64,000 nt of DNA from Aliidiomarina minuta. Its GTDB lineage: Bacteria > Pseudomonadota > Gammaproteobacteria > Enterobacterales > Alteromonadaceae. The translations under genes and the position numbers were made by a program. The stretch lies in NCBI RefSeq assembly GCF_003987145.1, contig NZ_PIPL01000001.1, positions 372,001-436,000 on the forward strand, read 5' to 3'. A model generated the notes under the pieces. That model had not been told where the DNA came from, searched no databases, and saw nothing but the letters and a program-made list of their open reading frames with translations. This document shows positions 53,601 to 61,079 of the stretch, one piece after another. The first letter of the stretch is position 1; every line of letters starts with the position of its first letter.

Positions 53601-56131
53601 ACAATGCTAATTAACACCAGGCTGGTCGCGGCAATCGCCAGTGGCCAGGGCAATAACCAGCACAGCAGAAGAGCGGCCAAAGTAAAGGGTGCAATCAGGG
53701 ATCGGCGCAGGTTGTCGAGCATTTTAAAGCGACCGAGCAAAGGTACTGTCTGGGAACCGGTTTTCGGTGCTGTCGAGGACAGGTTAAGAATCCAGGATAA
53801 TAACTGCCAGTCACCCCGTGTCCAGCGGTGTTGTCGTTTAACGGCTACATCGTAACTGGCTGGAAACTCCTCAATAACTTCGATATCGGAGGCCAGTCCC
53901 GCCCGGGCATAAATACCTTCAAATAAATCGTGGCTAAGCAGCATGTTTTCCGGAATACGATTTTGTAATGCGGCTTCAAAAGCATCTACATCGTAGATGC
54001 CTTTTCCGGTATATGAACCTTCCTGAAAGAGATCCTGATACATATCGGAGGCGGCCGTGGCGTAGGGGTCAATGCCGCCAGGACCAGAGAATATACGTTG
54101 GAACACAGAGCCCCGGTGTTCGTCCGGGAATGAGGGCGTTACCCGCGGTTGCAAAATACCGTAACCACGGGTGATACGGCCTTTTTCGGTATCCAGATAG
54201 GGCTGATTGAGCGGGTGTGCCATTTTACCAATCAGGCTGATTACGGTATCGCTGGTCAGGCGGGTATCCGAATCAAGGGTAATAACGTAACGAATATTCT
54301 CTGGCAGCTGGCCACAGTCTTCTCTTGTGTTTATAAAGGTGGTATCGGTTGCGCCCCTCAGTAGTCGATTCAGTTCATGCAGTTTGCCGCGCTTACGCTC
54401 CCAGCCCATCCATTTATTTTCACAGGCATTAAAAATGCGCCGACGGTGCAGCATCAGAAACTTGTTGCCCGGATACGTTGTATTCAGCAAGGCTATGGCG
54501 TCGCATGCCTCCTGCAGTAGCTGAGTATCGGCTTTATTTCTTTCTTCATCCGAGTCGAGCCAGTCAGTAAGCAGGGCAAAAAAAAGATTCTCAGAGCCGG
54601 TGCCGGCACTGGATAAATAATGCACTTCCAGTCGCTCCGTCAGTTTTTTGATATCTGCGCTATTGGTTAGCAGCGTGGGCACCGCAATCAGGGTGCGCCT
54701 GGAGTCGGGAATGCCTTCTTTAAGCTCCATGCCTGGCAATATAGTGGGATTGAAGCTCCACACCACAAGACGACTGATCAGGCTAGTGGCTACATCCGTA
54801 GCGGGGAGAAAGGCAATGAGCGCAAAGGCAATCATCCAGCCAATACTCAGGGTCTGGGTATTAAGTGCATGCAGCGCGAAGGCCAGCAACAGAAGACTGG
54901 TAACCACTACAGTGCCGACAAAACCACTAATGCCTATATGACCGATAAAACGACCCATGCGCAGGCGAAAAGGTGCTTTAAAGCCTAATTCTTTTTCAAA
55001 CTCAGGACGTTGTTGACCGATGAGGTAGAATCCGGGGTCGTCTTTTCCGGCTATTTGCTGAAGTTTTTTGACCACTTCCATTTCTGAATAGTCCGAGTGG
55101 CGGCCCAGTTCTTCAATCGCATTGCGGTACAGATTGCGCGTGGCGAAATTCATCGCAGCAAAATCGCTGTTGGCACGCAACTGGGCGTCTACCAGGCTTA
55201 CTTTTTCAAATAAGTTCGCCCAGTCAATATCGGAAATTAAGCGCATGCTGGTAATCACATTACGGATGGTCACGTTAGCTGCGCCCTGGCGGCGCTCAAT
55301 ATGCTCAACAATGACTTCTACTGATAGGTGTTGGTTTTTTAGTTGTTCATCCAGCCAACGCAGAGCCGGAGTTGTGTCCGGGTCCTGGGCTCGCAGGCGG
55401 GTTACCAATTGTGCGGCAAAGGTTTCTGAGAGGCGTTGATCTTTATGTTTACGAAGATAATCGGCAAGGGCTTCTTCACCGTCACCTTCACTTAACATGG
55501 TGTCTGCCAACATATTGGCTCTGTCACGTCTTGCCTGTTCACGGGTGATTTGAGCGCCTAAACGGCACAGGTTTTCAACCAGTACGATGCGCAAAGTAAT
55601 AGCGATTGCCCAAAGCTCGCCAATGGTCAGGGGCTGAACTCGCTGATAGGCATCAATGAAGAGGCGCAGCACTTCGGGATCGAGATGACTGTCGGTATGT
55701 GCAATAAAGGCCCAGGCCATACCAAATACGCGTGGATAACCTGCGAACGGACCGCTGGCAAGTTTAGGCAGTTGGTTGTAGAAACCGGCTGGCAGATCTT
55801 CACGGATTTCACGGATCTGGGCTTCCACCAGGTGGTAGTTATCAAGCAACCATTCAGCGGCCGGCACCATATCTTTACCAGCTTCCATATCGGTAACACA
55901 GTCGCGATAGATCACAAGCAGCGCGTCAGCATTCTCTTCTAAGCGATCACGCAGTGATAATACCCGGGCTGGTTTATCAGTAATTTGCTGTGCTTTTGCC
56001 AGACTGGTTGCATGTTGCTCGAGACGCTCAATGCCGAAAAGTTCTTCACGTATAGGTTCAGGGTCCTGCCATAAAGAAGAGGTCTTTCGTTTTTTAAAAT
56101 AATAACTGCGGATAAAGTGCATAGACATCAT
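47672..56131 (-). CDS. ndvB: Cyclic beta-1,2-glucan synthase (NdvB/ChvB type)
   Basis: 2819 aa, the full length of the rhizobial/Brucella enzymes (about 2830). An N-terminal helical region precedes membrane segments (about 400-460 and 820-990, LLLCWLLPWPLAIAATSLVLIS). Between them lies a GT84 glycosyltransferase core with DSDT (VITLDSDTRLTSDTV) and the RHQRWTRGDWQL-like motif. Then come a central glycoamylase-like part and repeated beta-sandwich units, ending in a GH94-type phosphorylase domain with GTGDWNDGMNQVG. It makes cyclic periplasmic glucans used in osmoadaptation and envelope function. It is unusual in gammaproteobacteria compared with MdoGH. Confidence 0.92.
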   Translation of the reverse strand: MMSMHFIRSYYFKKRKTSSLWQDPEPIREELFGIERLEQHATSLAKAQQITDKPARVLSLRDRLEENADALLVIYRDCVTDMEAGKDMVPAAEWLLDNYHLVEAQIREIREDLPAGFYNQLPKLASGPFAGYPRVFGMAWAFIAHTDSHLDPEVLRLFIDAYQRVQPLTIGELWAIAITLRIVLVENLCRLGAQITREQARRDRANMLADTMLSEGDGEEALADYLRKHKDQRLSETFAAQLVTRLRAQDPDTTPALRWLDEQLKNQHLSVEVIVEHIERRQGAANVTIRNVITSMRLISDIDWANLFEKVSLVDAQLRANSDFAAMNFATRNLYRNAIEELGRHSDYSEMEVVKKLQQIAGKDDPGFYLIGQQRPEFEKELGFKAPFRLRMGRFIGHIGISGFVGTVVVTSLLLLAFALHALNTQTLSIGWMIAFALIAFLPATDVATSLISRLVVWSFNPTILPGMELKEGIPDSRRTLIAVPTLLTNSADIKKLTERLEVHYLSSAGTGSENLFFALLTDWLDSDEERNKADTQLLQEACDAIALLNTTYPGNKFLMLHRRRIFNACENKWMGWERKRGKLHELNRLLRGATDTTFINTREDCGQLPENIRYVITLDSDTRLTSDTVISLIGKMAHPLNQPYLDTEKGRITRGYGILQPRVTPSFPDEHRGSVFQRIFSGPGGIDPYATAASDMYQDLFQEGSYTGKGIYDVDAFEAALQNRIPENMLLSHDLFEGIYARAGLASDIEVIEEFPASYDVAVKRQHRWTRGDWQLLSWILNLSSTAPKTGSQTVPLLGRFKMLDNLRRSLIAPFTLAALLLCWLLPWPLAIAATSLVLISIVLPAFMPVLGNLWPRRHVNPRSHFNTLFADFKLACVQAVLAIALLPDQAWRMGDAIGRTLVRLFITHHHLLEWTTAAQTAARPCRSLIEFYREMAGSTLLSLVLVLATLVFVPNSWPLLAVFALLWLSAPALAFWTSKTSPIEEQQVKSQDVLELRLIARRTWRFFEVFVSKEDNQLPPDNFQENPEAVVARRTSPTNIGVYLLSALSARDFGWAGTLQTIERLEATFQTLHKMQRFKGHFLNWYSTKTLEPLTPAYVSSVDSGNLAGHLIVVANACEEWMAENEPVVCNSGLLDNCRLARLALSAVQPQHQQIAGILKAIEMQIHEPGQLQALLNQAVDLVNELDLEDSANFEVHFWVQAMQQSLFEHQRDCENGLADLDTKARLKALATSARQFAMDMDFAFLMDPQRKLLSIGYSLETNNRDESCYDLLASEARLASLFAIAKGDADSKHWFRLGRSATPVLKGSALISWSGSMFEYLMPSLVMRAPAGSLLAQTNELVVKLQQSYARSLNIPWGMSESAFNARDHEFTYQYSNFGVPELGLKRGLGSNKVIAPYATGLATMIDPTAACANYAHLTRLGALGRYGFYEAVDFTRGRTQDNQPYAIVESFMAHHQGMTIIAIANTLQQGQMRRRFHREAMIQACELLLQERMPREIVEPHKLALAVKTPVQNGPGKTSTMRRFRVTSSTPRITHVLGNGRYSVMLNAAGGGYSTWRDIAITRWQQDSSQEHHGTFIFLRDTQTDQRWSAGAKLQTKNASEDIVEFTEDCAEFIHHEPQLTTSMEVVVSMEDDGEVRRLSLSNFDTQAKDIEITSYAEIVLNTAAADQAHPAFSKMFVQTEYLPEFDAIIATRRTRSRNDQEIWAAHCVVVEGELSAEPQFESCRAHFLGRGRTLDNAVCIAGQQSLSNTEGTVLDPIFALRRRVKINAGAVARLDFWTLVANSREELLAQLDKHHDRNAFARAKTLAWTQAQVQLRHLDIAKNEAVDFQQLITPLLYPDVAFRSSEDIIRKGAAPQSSLWESGISGDLPILVLYIDNIKHINQVKQLLRAHEYWQIKQLCIDLVIINEQPSSYIQELQDAIEAAIRASHSRVNIGEPTRGAVYALRSDQLSMAARALLASICRVKLYAAAGSLRTQLDLLQHKKESSAPATATPSAIRRGKVTQTFTTHLLEPPELEFFNGLGGFDQQGTEYVTVLNKDQNTPAPWLNVIANPKFGFQVSAEGSSYTWAENSRENQLTPWSNDPVSDPSGEAFYVRDEDSMEVFSVTANCVRDDGTYIARHGFGYSRFQHQAQGIALDLLQFVPLNDSIKISRLTLHNDSDQIRRLSVTAYVSWVLGNSRSANAPFMQTELDNKGAILARNSWSIGFSKRIAFADLAGQQSSCTADRNEFLGHNNTTGIPQALTSERPLSGATGVGLDPCAALRQELVLEPGDSIDVVFLLGQEASPEAVTELLAKYRQCDIDKELNLVNEHWRSVLGAVQVKTPDRAMDIMLNGWLIYQTLVCRLWARSGFYQASGAYGFRDQLQDGMALSFAKPEHTREHILRAASRQFAQGDVQHWWLPHSDVGVRTRISDDRVWLVYATASYIQSSGDSSILDEQVPFLEGPELKEEEHESVFQPQVSKNTATLFEHCARALEQSIELRGELGLPLIGTGDWNDGMNQVGAEGKGESVWLGWLLIKTLKLFAPQAKKYDKERAQSWSKCARTLHNIIEKVSWDGEWYRRATYDDGSWLGSWQSEECRIDSIAQSWAVLSGAADPARALHAMSSLNKQLVSDDTGLVLLFAPPFNYGGKNPGYIQGYPPGLRENGGQYTHAATWVIEAYAQLGDGNQANRIFNLLNPINHALTNEDMQQYKVEPYVVAADIYSVAPHVGRGGWTWYTGAAGCMYRAAMEGILGLQRRGKTLIIKPCVARQWPDYEITINIEDSEYQIQISNPQKRCTGISKAELDGTPIEHAEESVKITLDGQSHKLCIVM

Positions 56132-56403
56132 CAGTTTCCGTGATTGTTGTCTCAGAGCATGTCAAAACCGGCATTATGCGTTGAGTTAAAGCGATCAATA
56201 GGGGAAGTCCCAAGGCTTTGAGTGTAGACGATATTTGCTGTAACCGGATAAAAATTAAACAGTTAGTTGTGCAGGATCAATGTGGAACTTACTGGAACTT
56301 GAATAGCTTATAATTTAAAGGAGTTTCTTAGAGGAGGTACAATAATATTAAAGCAAGGGACAGCCATACGAACCCGGGAAATGTCCGCATGGCATTATAG
56401 TTG

Positions 56404-57177
56404 TTAATCACTTATTATCATTTCACGAATTTGCCCCTCTCGTGGTGCACCTTGTATCAATCTTACAGTCCCTTCCTGATCACGATAAAAAGTAGCTGGA
56501 GTTGCACGTAAATTTAATTTAGTCATCACTGCATAGTTATCATCTATTGCGCTTTCGCCGAAACTCATTGCTGCTTGCTGTATCGATACTCCACCTGCGT
56601 TAAGGGTGTCCATTTGTTTAATAAGTAACGCTGTCGGATCGTCAGACCCGAGAATCGTGGCAGCGACAGCAGGACTGTTTTCACGAATAATGCCAACCAT
56701 AATGTGACGTACCTGTACCTGGCCGGACTCTACGTAGGGGCGCATTGAGTCGTGCATTCGCTTGCAGAACGGGCAGAACGGGTCGGTAAACGTATAAACA
56801 ACATTAGGAGCGTCTTCATCGCCGTCGACAATCCAGTGAGTATCTGCCTGTAGAGTTTCCCAGGCATCAGAATAACGGGGTTCGTCAATCAAGCGGCGCA
56901 TATGACTAGCACCTATATTATTACCGTTACTGTCAATCATGTTGCCGATAATTGCATACTGACCATCTGCTGTGGTGTACAACGTAAGACCCTGTCCCTG
57001 ATATTCCCCGACATAGCCGGTTAAAGACCCCGGTGCTGCAAAGCTGCCGATAATATTAACTCCCTGACTAGTGATATTCTGCAGCGGGGCGGGTAAGTCT
57101 TCGCTTGCACCAGCGCCCTGAATGCTCAATAAAAGCACGAGGGAAAGAGAAGACCATAAGTGTGGTTTTAAAATCAT
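56404..57177 (-). CDS. dsbG: Thiol:disulfide interchange protein DsbG
   Basis: 257 aa, signal peptide SSLSLVLLLSIQGAGA. N-terminal dimerisation domain, then thioredoxin fold with active site FCPFC (E. coli DsbG has CPYC) and cis-Pro loop RATPATFYRD. Periplasmic disulfide reductase/isomerase for sulfenylated cysteines; receives electrons from DsbD, whose gene is 36 bp upstream in the same transcript. DsbC-like function is the alternative. Confidence 0.85.
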   Translation of the reverse strand: MILKPHLWSSLSLVLLLSIQGAGASEDLPAPLQNITSQGVNIIGSFAAPGSLTGYVGEYQGQGLTLYTTADGQYAIIGNMIDSNGNNIGASHMRRLIDEPRYSDAWETLQADTHWIVDGDEDAPNVVYTFTDPFCPFCKRMHDSMRPYVESGQVQVRHIMVGIIRENSPAVAATILGSDDPTALLIKQMDTLNAGGVSIQQAAMSFGESAIDDNYAVMTKLNLRATPATFYRDQEGTVRLIQGAPREGQIREMIISD

Positions 57178-57213
57178 AAAATTTCCTTAGTTTGTATTAT
57201 TAACAGATAGTGT

Positions 57214-58956
57214 TTAATGATTAAGCTGGACGCGGCTCAGATGTTGCAAGAATTGTTTGGCATTGATCTCACCGACAATTCGTTCAGCGCGAATCTCTTG
57301 ACCGTTCGGGTCGATGAATAACATGGTAGGAGGGCCTAAAACGTTCAACTCACGCATGAGTTCCTGCTGTTCATTATTGTTCTTGGTTACGTCTGGGCGC
57401 AGGCGTAACATGCCGGATAGCTGCTGCTGAACATCGTCACGAGACAGTATGTTGCGCTCTATCACTTTGCAGGACACACACCAATCCGCGTAGAAGTCCA
57501 CGAATACATACTGACCGGCAGTGTTTGCTTGTTCTATATAACTGTTGAATTGTTCAAGGCTTTCGACACTTTGGTAGCTTTGTTTACTTTCGTGCTGTTC
57601 GCTGCTTCCACGAGACAGGACCTCAGTAAAGTGTTGCGCGCCCTGAATAGCATTAAACATAATCAAAGTTGCCCAGACTGCGAGTACCACTCCCGGGATC
57701 CGCATCCATGCTGCCTGATTGTATAGAGCTAATGTTGTGCCCAGGCCAAGTATCAGACCAGCCCATAATGTTAAAGCTATATGTCCAGGGACAATACGTT
57801 CGATAAACCAGACTGCGGTACCTAGCAGAATAAAGCCAAACACGGCTTTGATGCGATTCATCCACGAGCCCGGTTTGGGTAGGAACTGCCCGCCGAGTGT
57901 GCCGACAATAAGCAGTGGAACGCCCATGCCCATGCCGAGCGCAAATAACGCACTAAATCCGGTTGTGATATCACCGCTTTGACTTATATAAAGGAGTGCT
58001 CCGGCGAGAGGCGCTGTCATACAAGGGCCTACCAATATGGCGGATAATACACCCAGGGCAATAGCGCCTTTAAAGTGACCACCACGCTGCTGACTGCTAA
58101 GCCGGGTTAAATGATCCCGTAATGGGGCCGGTAACTGTAGTTCAAATACACCAAACATGGCTAATGCAAAGATGATAAACACGCCAGCAAATAATGACAG
58201 GGTAACTGGTGATTGCAATGTGGCCTGAAAGCCAGCCCCAGCTAAAGCAGCAATAACCCCGAGGAATGCGTAAGTTAAAGCCATAGGTAACACGTAGGCA
58301 AGCGACAGGTAGAAAGCTTCACGTCCTTTTAACTGACTACCTACTACAATGCTACTGATTATAGGAATCATGGGTAACACGCAGGGTGTAAAAGTTAATA
58401 AAAGACCCATAACGAAAAAGCCCAGAACAACCCACACGACGGACTGGCTGCTAAGCCTCTCGGTAATGCTCTGATCCGCAGCTAATACGCTGTCATTCGT
58501 ATCGGTAATGCTCTCACCTGGAATGTCGTCATGCATGGGGGGATAGCACAAACCGGCTTCAGCGCAACCTTGCCAAACTAACGTAAAAGCAGTGCCCTGG
58601 TTCTGAATTCGCATGGTGAAGTCGTCGTTGTAGACTTCAGAGCGACCAAAAAACTCGTCTTCGATTATATTTCCTGCAGGAAGTTCGAGCGGATGATCGG
58701 AGGCACTGAGGCGTTCTCGGTAAAGGTAGTAGCCAGGTTCAACTTGCCAGTGAATGAGAGTATTACCGCTGTCATCCTGCTCTAATTCGTAGGTGAAGGC
58801 TACTTTGGGGTCAAGAAAGTCAGTACTCTGATTACCAAAGTCGGTCTGTTGAGCATTAGAAAACTGAGTCGCTAATACGCTAAATGGAAGTAATAAAATG
58901 AAAAATAGAAGAGTCCGTAGACGTTGTTGCATGTGCAGGGTACTCTGAATCGACAA
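57214..58956 (-). CDS. dsbD: Thiol:disulfide interchange protein DsbD
   Basis: 580 aa. The periplasmic n-domain (QGCAEAGLCYPP) is followed by eight membrane helices with two catalytic cysteines (FTPCVLPMIP and VGPCMTAPLAG) and a C-terminal thioredoxin domain (YADWCVSCKVIE). It passes electrons from cytosolic thioredoxin to DsbG and other periplasmic thiol proteins. The likely start may be the internal Met at 58932 (MQQRLRTLLFFILLL signal). Divergent from the two-component genes. Confidence 0.94.
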   Translation of the reverse strand: MSIQSTLHMQQRLRTLLFFILLLPFSVLATQFSNAQQTDFGNQSTDFLDPKVAFTYELEQDDSGNTLIHWQVEPGYYLYRERLSASDHPLELPAGNIIEDEFFGRSEVYNDDFTMRIQNQGTAFTLVWQGCAEAGLCYPPMHDDIPGESITDTNDSVLAADQSITERLSSQSVVWVVLGFFVMGLLLTFTPCVLPMIPIISSIVVGSQLKGREAFYLSLAYVLPMALTYAFLGVIAALAGAGFQATLQSPVTLSLFAGVFIIFALAMFGVFELQLPAPLRDHLTRLSSQQRGGHFKGAIALGVLSAILVGPCMTAPLAGALLYISQSGDITTGFSALFALGMGMGVPLLIVGTLGGQFLPKPGSWMNRIKAVFGFILLGTAVWFIERIVPGHIALTLWAGLILGLGTTLALYNQAAWMRIPGVVLAVWATLIMFNAIQGAQHFTEVLSRGSSEQHESKQSYQSVESLEQFNSYIEQANTAGQYVFVDFYADWCVSCKVIERNILSRDDVQQQLSGMLRLRPDVTKNNNEQQELMRELNVLGPPTMLFIDPNGQEIRAERIVGEINAKQFLQHLSRVQLNH

Positions 58957-59024
58957 AATAATGGTGCTAGGCTGCCTGTTGTCGATTAAGTTAAAGTTAA
59001 CTGCTGTATATTTGCTCTAAACGC

Positions 59025-59041
59025 CTTAACTCTCAATTAAC
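59025..59041 (+). promoter_or_regulatory. Direct repeat, possible response-regulator box
   Basis: CTTAAC-TCTCA-ATTAAC, two half sites 11 bp apart, the spacing expected for OmpR/PmrA/QseB-type regulators. It is 24-40 bp before the regulator start. Another GTTAAA-GTTAAC pair at 58990-59001 lies nearer dsbD, suggesting joint control. Confidence 0.45.
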
Positions 59042-59064
59042 CTGATACATGTACTCTTACCATC

Positions 59065-59742
59065 ATGCATATTTTATTAGTAGAAGACGATGATCAGATC
59101 GCAGGTGCTATAGAGCGCGGTCTGCAGTTGCACGACTTTGCCGTTAACCGCGTGGCGACTGGGGTTGCCGCTAAACAAGCGTTAACACATTTCTCAAGCG
59201 ACCTGGTTATACTGGATTTAGGCTTGCCTGACGGCGATGGCATGCAGGTGCTACGGCATTGGCGCGAGCAAAGTATGCAGCTACCTGTATTGGTGTTGAC
59301 CGCTCGTGATGGTTTACAGGACAAGGTGTTGGGCCTGCAAGCGGGTGCTGATGATTATGTTCTCAAACCTTTCGAACTGGATGAACTTATAGCCCGTGTG
59401 CATGCGTTAATCAGACGTAGTAGTGGGCTCTCAGCTCCATTAATTCGCCATGGAGCTGTCGATTTCAATCCCAGTACAAGAGAAGTTCGGTTGCATGGAC
59501 AGACTGTATTTTTACCACGAAGAGAGCTGGCGCTTATCGAGAAGCTGTTGTATTCCGGGCGACGGATTATTAGCACTGAACAACTGTATGACAGTCTGTA
59601 TGGATATGGTGAGGAGCCTGATTCTAACTCCTTAAGTGTGCATATTTACCATGTTCGGCAGAAGTTGGGTAAAGACATTATTGAAACGGTGCGCGGGCTT
59701 GGCTATAGGCTGGGAAAAGCGACTGCTGGATCAGTTAAATGA
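59065..59742 (+). CDS. OmpR-family response regulator (QseB/PmrA-like)
   Basis: 225 aa. The receiver domain has Asp8, Asp9 and the phospho-acceptor Asp51 (LVILDLGLPDGDGMQVL), Lys near 101 (DDYVLKPFEL), and a C-terminal winged helix (NSLSVHIYHVRQKLG, ETVRGLGYRLG). Coupled to the kinase gene by a 4-bp ATGA overlap. Divergent from dsbD, so disulfide or envelope-stress genes are plausible targets. Confidence 0.92.
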   Translation: MHILLVEDDDQIAGAIERGLQLHDFAVNRVATGVAAKQALTHFSSDLVILDLGLPDGDGMQVLRHWREQSMQLPVLVLTARDGLQDKVLGLQAGADDYVLKPFELDELIARVHALIRRSSGLSAPLIRHGAVDFNPSTREVRLHGQTVFLPRRELALIEKLLYSGRRIISTEQLYDSLYGYGEEPDSNSLSVHIYHVRQKLGKDIIETVRGLGYRLGKATAGSVK

Positions 59743-61070
59743 AGAGTATTCAGTCTCGTTTACTGGTCACCTTGCTAGTTTCTTTTGTATTGTTATGGTC
59801 GGCAGTTTCAACCTGGTTATTAGTGGACTTACAAGGACAGTTACGGAATACGCTGGATCAGCGTTTAGCGTCTAGTGCCCGTATGGTTGCCGGGTTACTT
59901 GAACAAATACCGGAAACACAATTGCAACCCGCGAGCCTGCACAACCGATTTATAATGCCACAACAACCTTCTTTAGAGGGAGTGGCCTGTCAGGTGCGTT
60001 TACAAAGTGGAGAACTATTGATTCGGACCCGGGACGATATGGACGTTCTATTGGATTCCCCCGAACCTGGCTTTGAAGTGCGTAACTTTGAAGGTGAAAA
60101 CTGGCGTTTGTTTACTTATCAGCATGGCGAATTGATCATTACCACTGCCGACCGGGTAGCTGGACGAGAGGCTTTATATCGAAGTGTACTCACAGCTGTC
60201 GCCGGACCGGTTTTGATAGCCCTGATAGGCATGCTGTTGGCAACCTGGTGGGGGATTCGCAGGGGATTACGCCCATTGTATCAGCTGGGCCACGTGCTAC
60301 AACAAAGACGAGCTGACCAGCTGGAACCTTTTGAATTGCCAATGCCTCTCGAGATAGCTCCGTTGCAACAAAGCCTGAACTCGCTATTAGAACGGGTACG
60401 TACCTTGCTAGCGAAAGAACAACGATTTACCAGCGATGCGGCGCACGAGTTACGTACTCCATTAACGGCGATAAAAACCAATGTGCAACTGGCTCAACGT
60501 CTGGAGCCCATAAATGCCCGTGAAGTGCTGCGCGACGCTGAGGCAAGCGTAAGCCGTATGCAGCAAGTGATTGAGCAATTATTAACTCTGGCCCGGTTAG
60601 ATGCTGATAACGCTCAGAATGGGTACGAGCCAGGTTTATGCAAAGCCGAAACTGTGATTGCAACGGCATTGGCTGATGTAGATAGCCTCGAACGAGTGCT
60701 TGTAAAAGGCGATATGGCTTTATATTTAAAGGGTAATGCTGATTTATTGGCTATAGCCGTGCGTAACTTACTGGACAATTCACTTGCGTATTCTAACGAT
60801 ACTGTCGAGTTGAGTGTTTATAAAAAAGATACTGAGACATTTCTATGTGTGCGTGATTATGGTCGGGGTTTAAGTGATGCGGATAAGACATGTGCGCTGG
60901 AGCGGTTTTGGCGCGGAGATACCACAGGCGATAAGAAACCTCCTACTGGCAGTGGCCTGGGGCTGGCGATTACGCAGCAAGTATGCCGACAAGCCGGCAT
61001 ACAACTGGAGTTCACTGATGCCAGCCCGGGGCTTAGTGTTTGCTTGATTTCAGATAACCCTGTTGCCTAG
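59739..61070 (+). CDS. Sensor histidine kinase (QseC-like)
   Basis: 443 aa. One N-terminal helix, a periplasmic region (about 35-155) with the ACQVRLQSGELLIRTRDD type segment, a second helix (ALIGMLLATWWGIRRGLRPL), HAMP-like linker, H-box FTSDAAHELRTPLTAIK, N-box VRNLLDNSLAY, and G-boxes RDYGRGLSD and GSGLGLAIT. Autophosphorylates and passes phosphate to the adjacent regulator. The signal it senses is unknown. Confidence 0.93.
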   Translation: MKSIQSRLLVTLLVSFVLLWSAVSTWLLVDLQGQLRNTLDQRLASSARMVAGLLEQIPETQLQPASLHNRFIMPQQPSLEGVACQVRLQSGELLIRTRDDMDVLLDSPEPGFEVRNFEGENWRLFTYQHGELIITTADRVAGREALYRSVLTAVAGPVLIALIGMLLATWWGIRRGLRPLYQLGHVLQQRRADQLEPFELPMPLEIAPLQQSLNSLLERVRTLLAKEQRFTSDAAHELRTPLTAIKTNVQLAQRLEPINAREVLRDAEASVSRMQQVIEQLLTLARLDADNAQNGYEPGLCKAETVIATALADVDSLERVLVKGDMALYLKGNADLLAIAVRNLLDNSLAYSNDTVELSVYKKDTETFLCVRDYGRGLSDADKTCALERFWRGDTTGDKKPPTGSGLGLAITQQVCRQAGIQLEFTDASPGLSVCLISDNPVA

Positions 61071-61079
61071 TGCGCTTAG

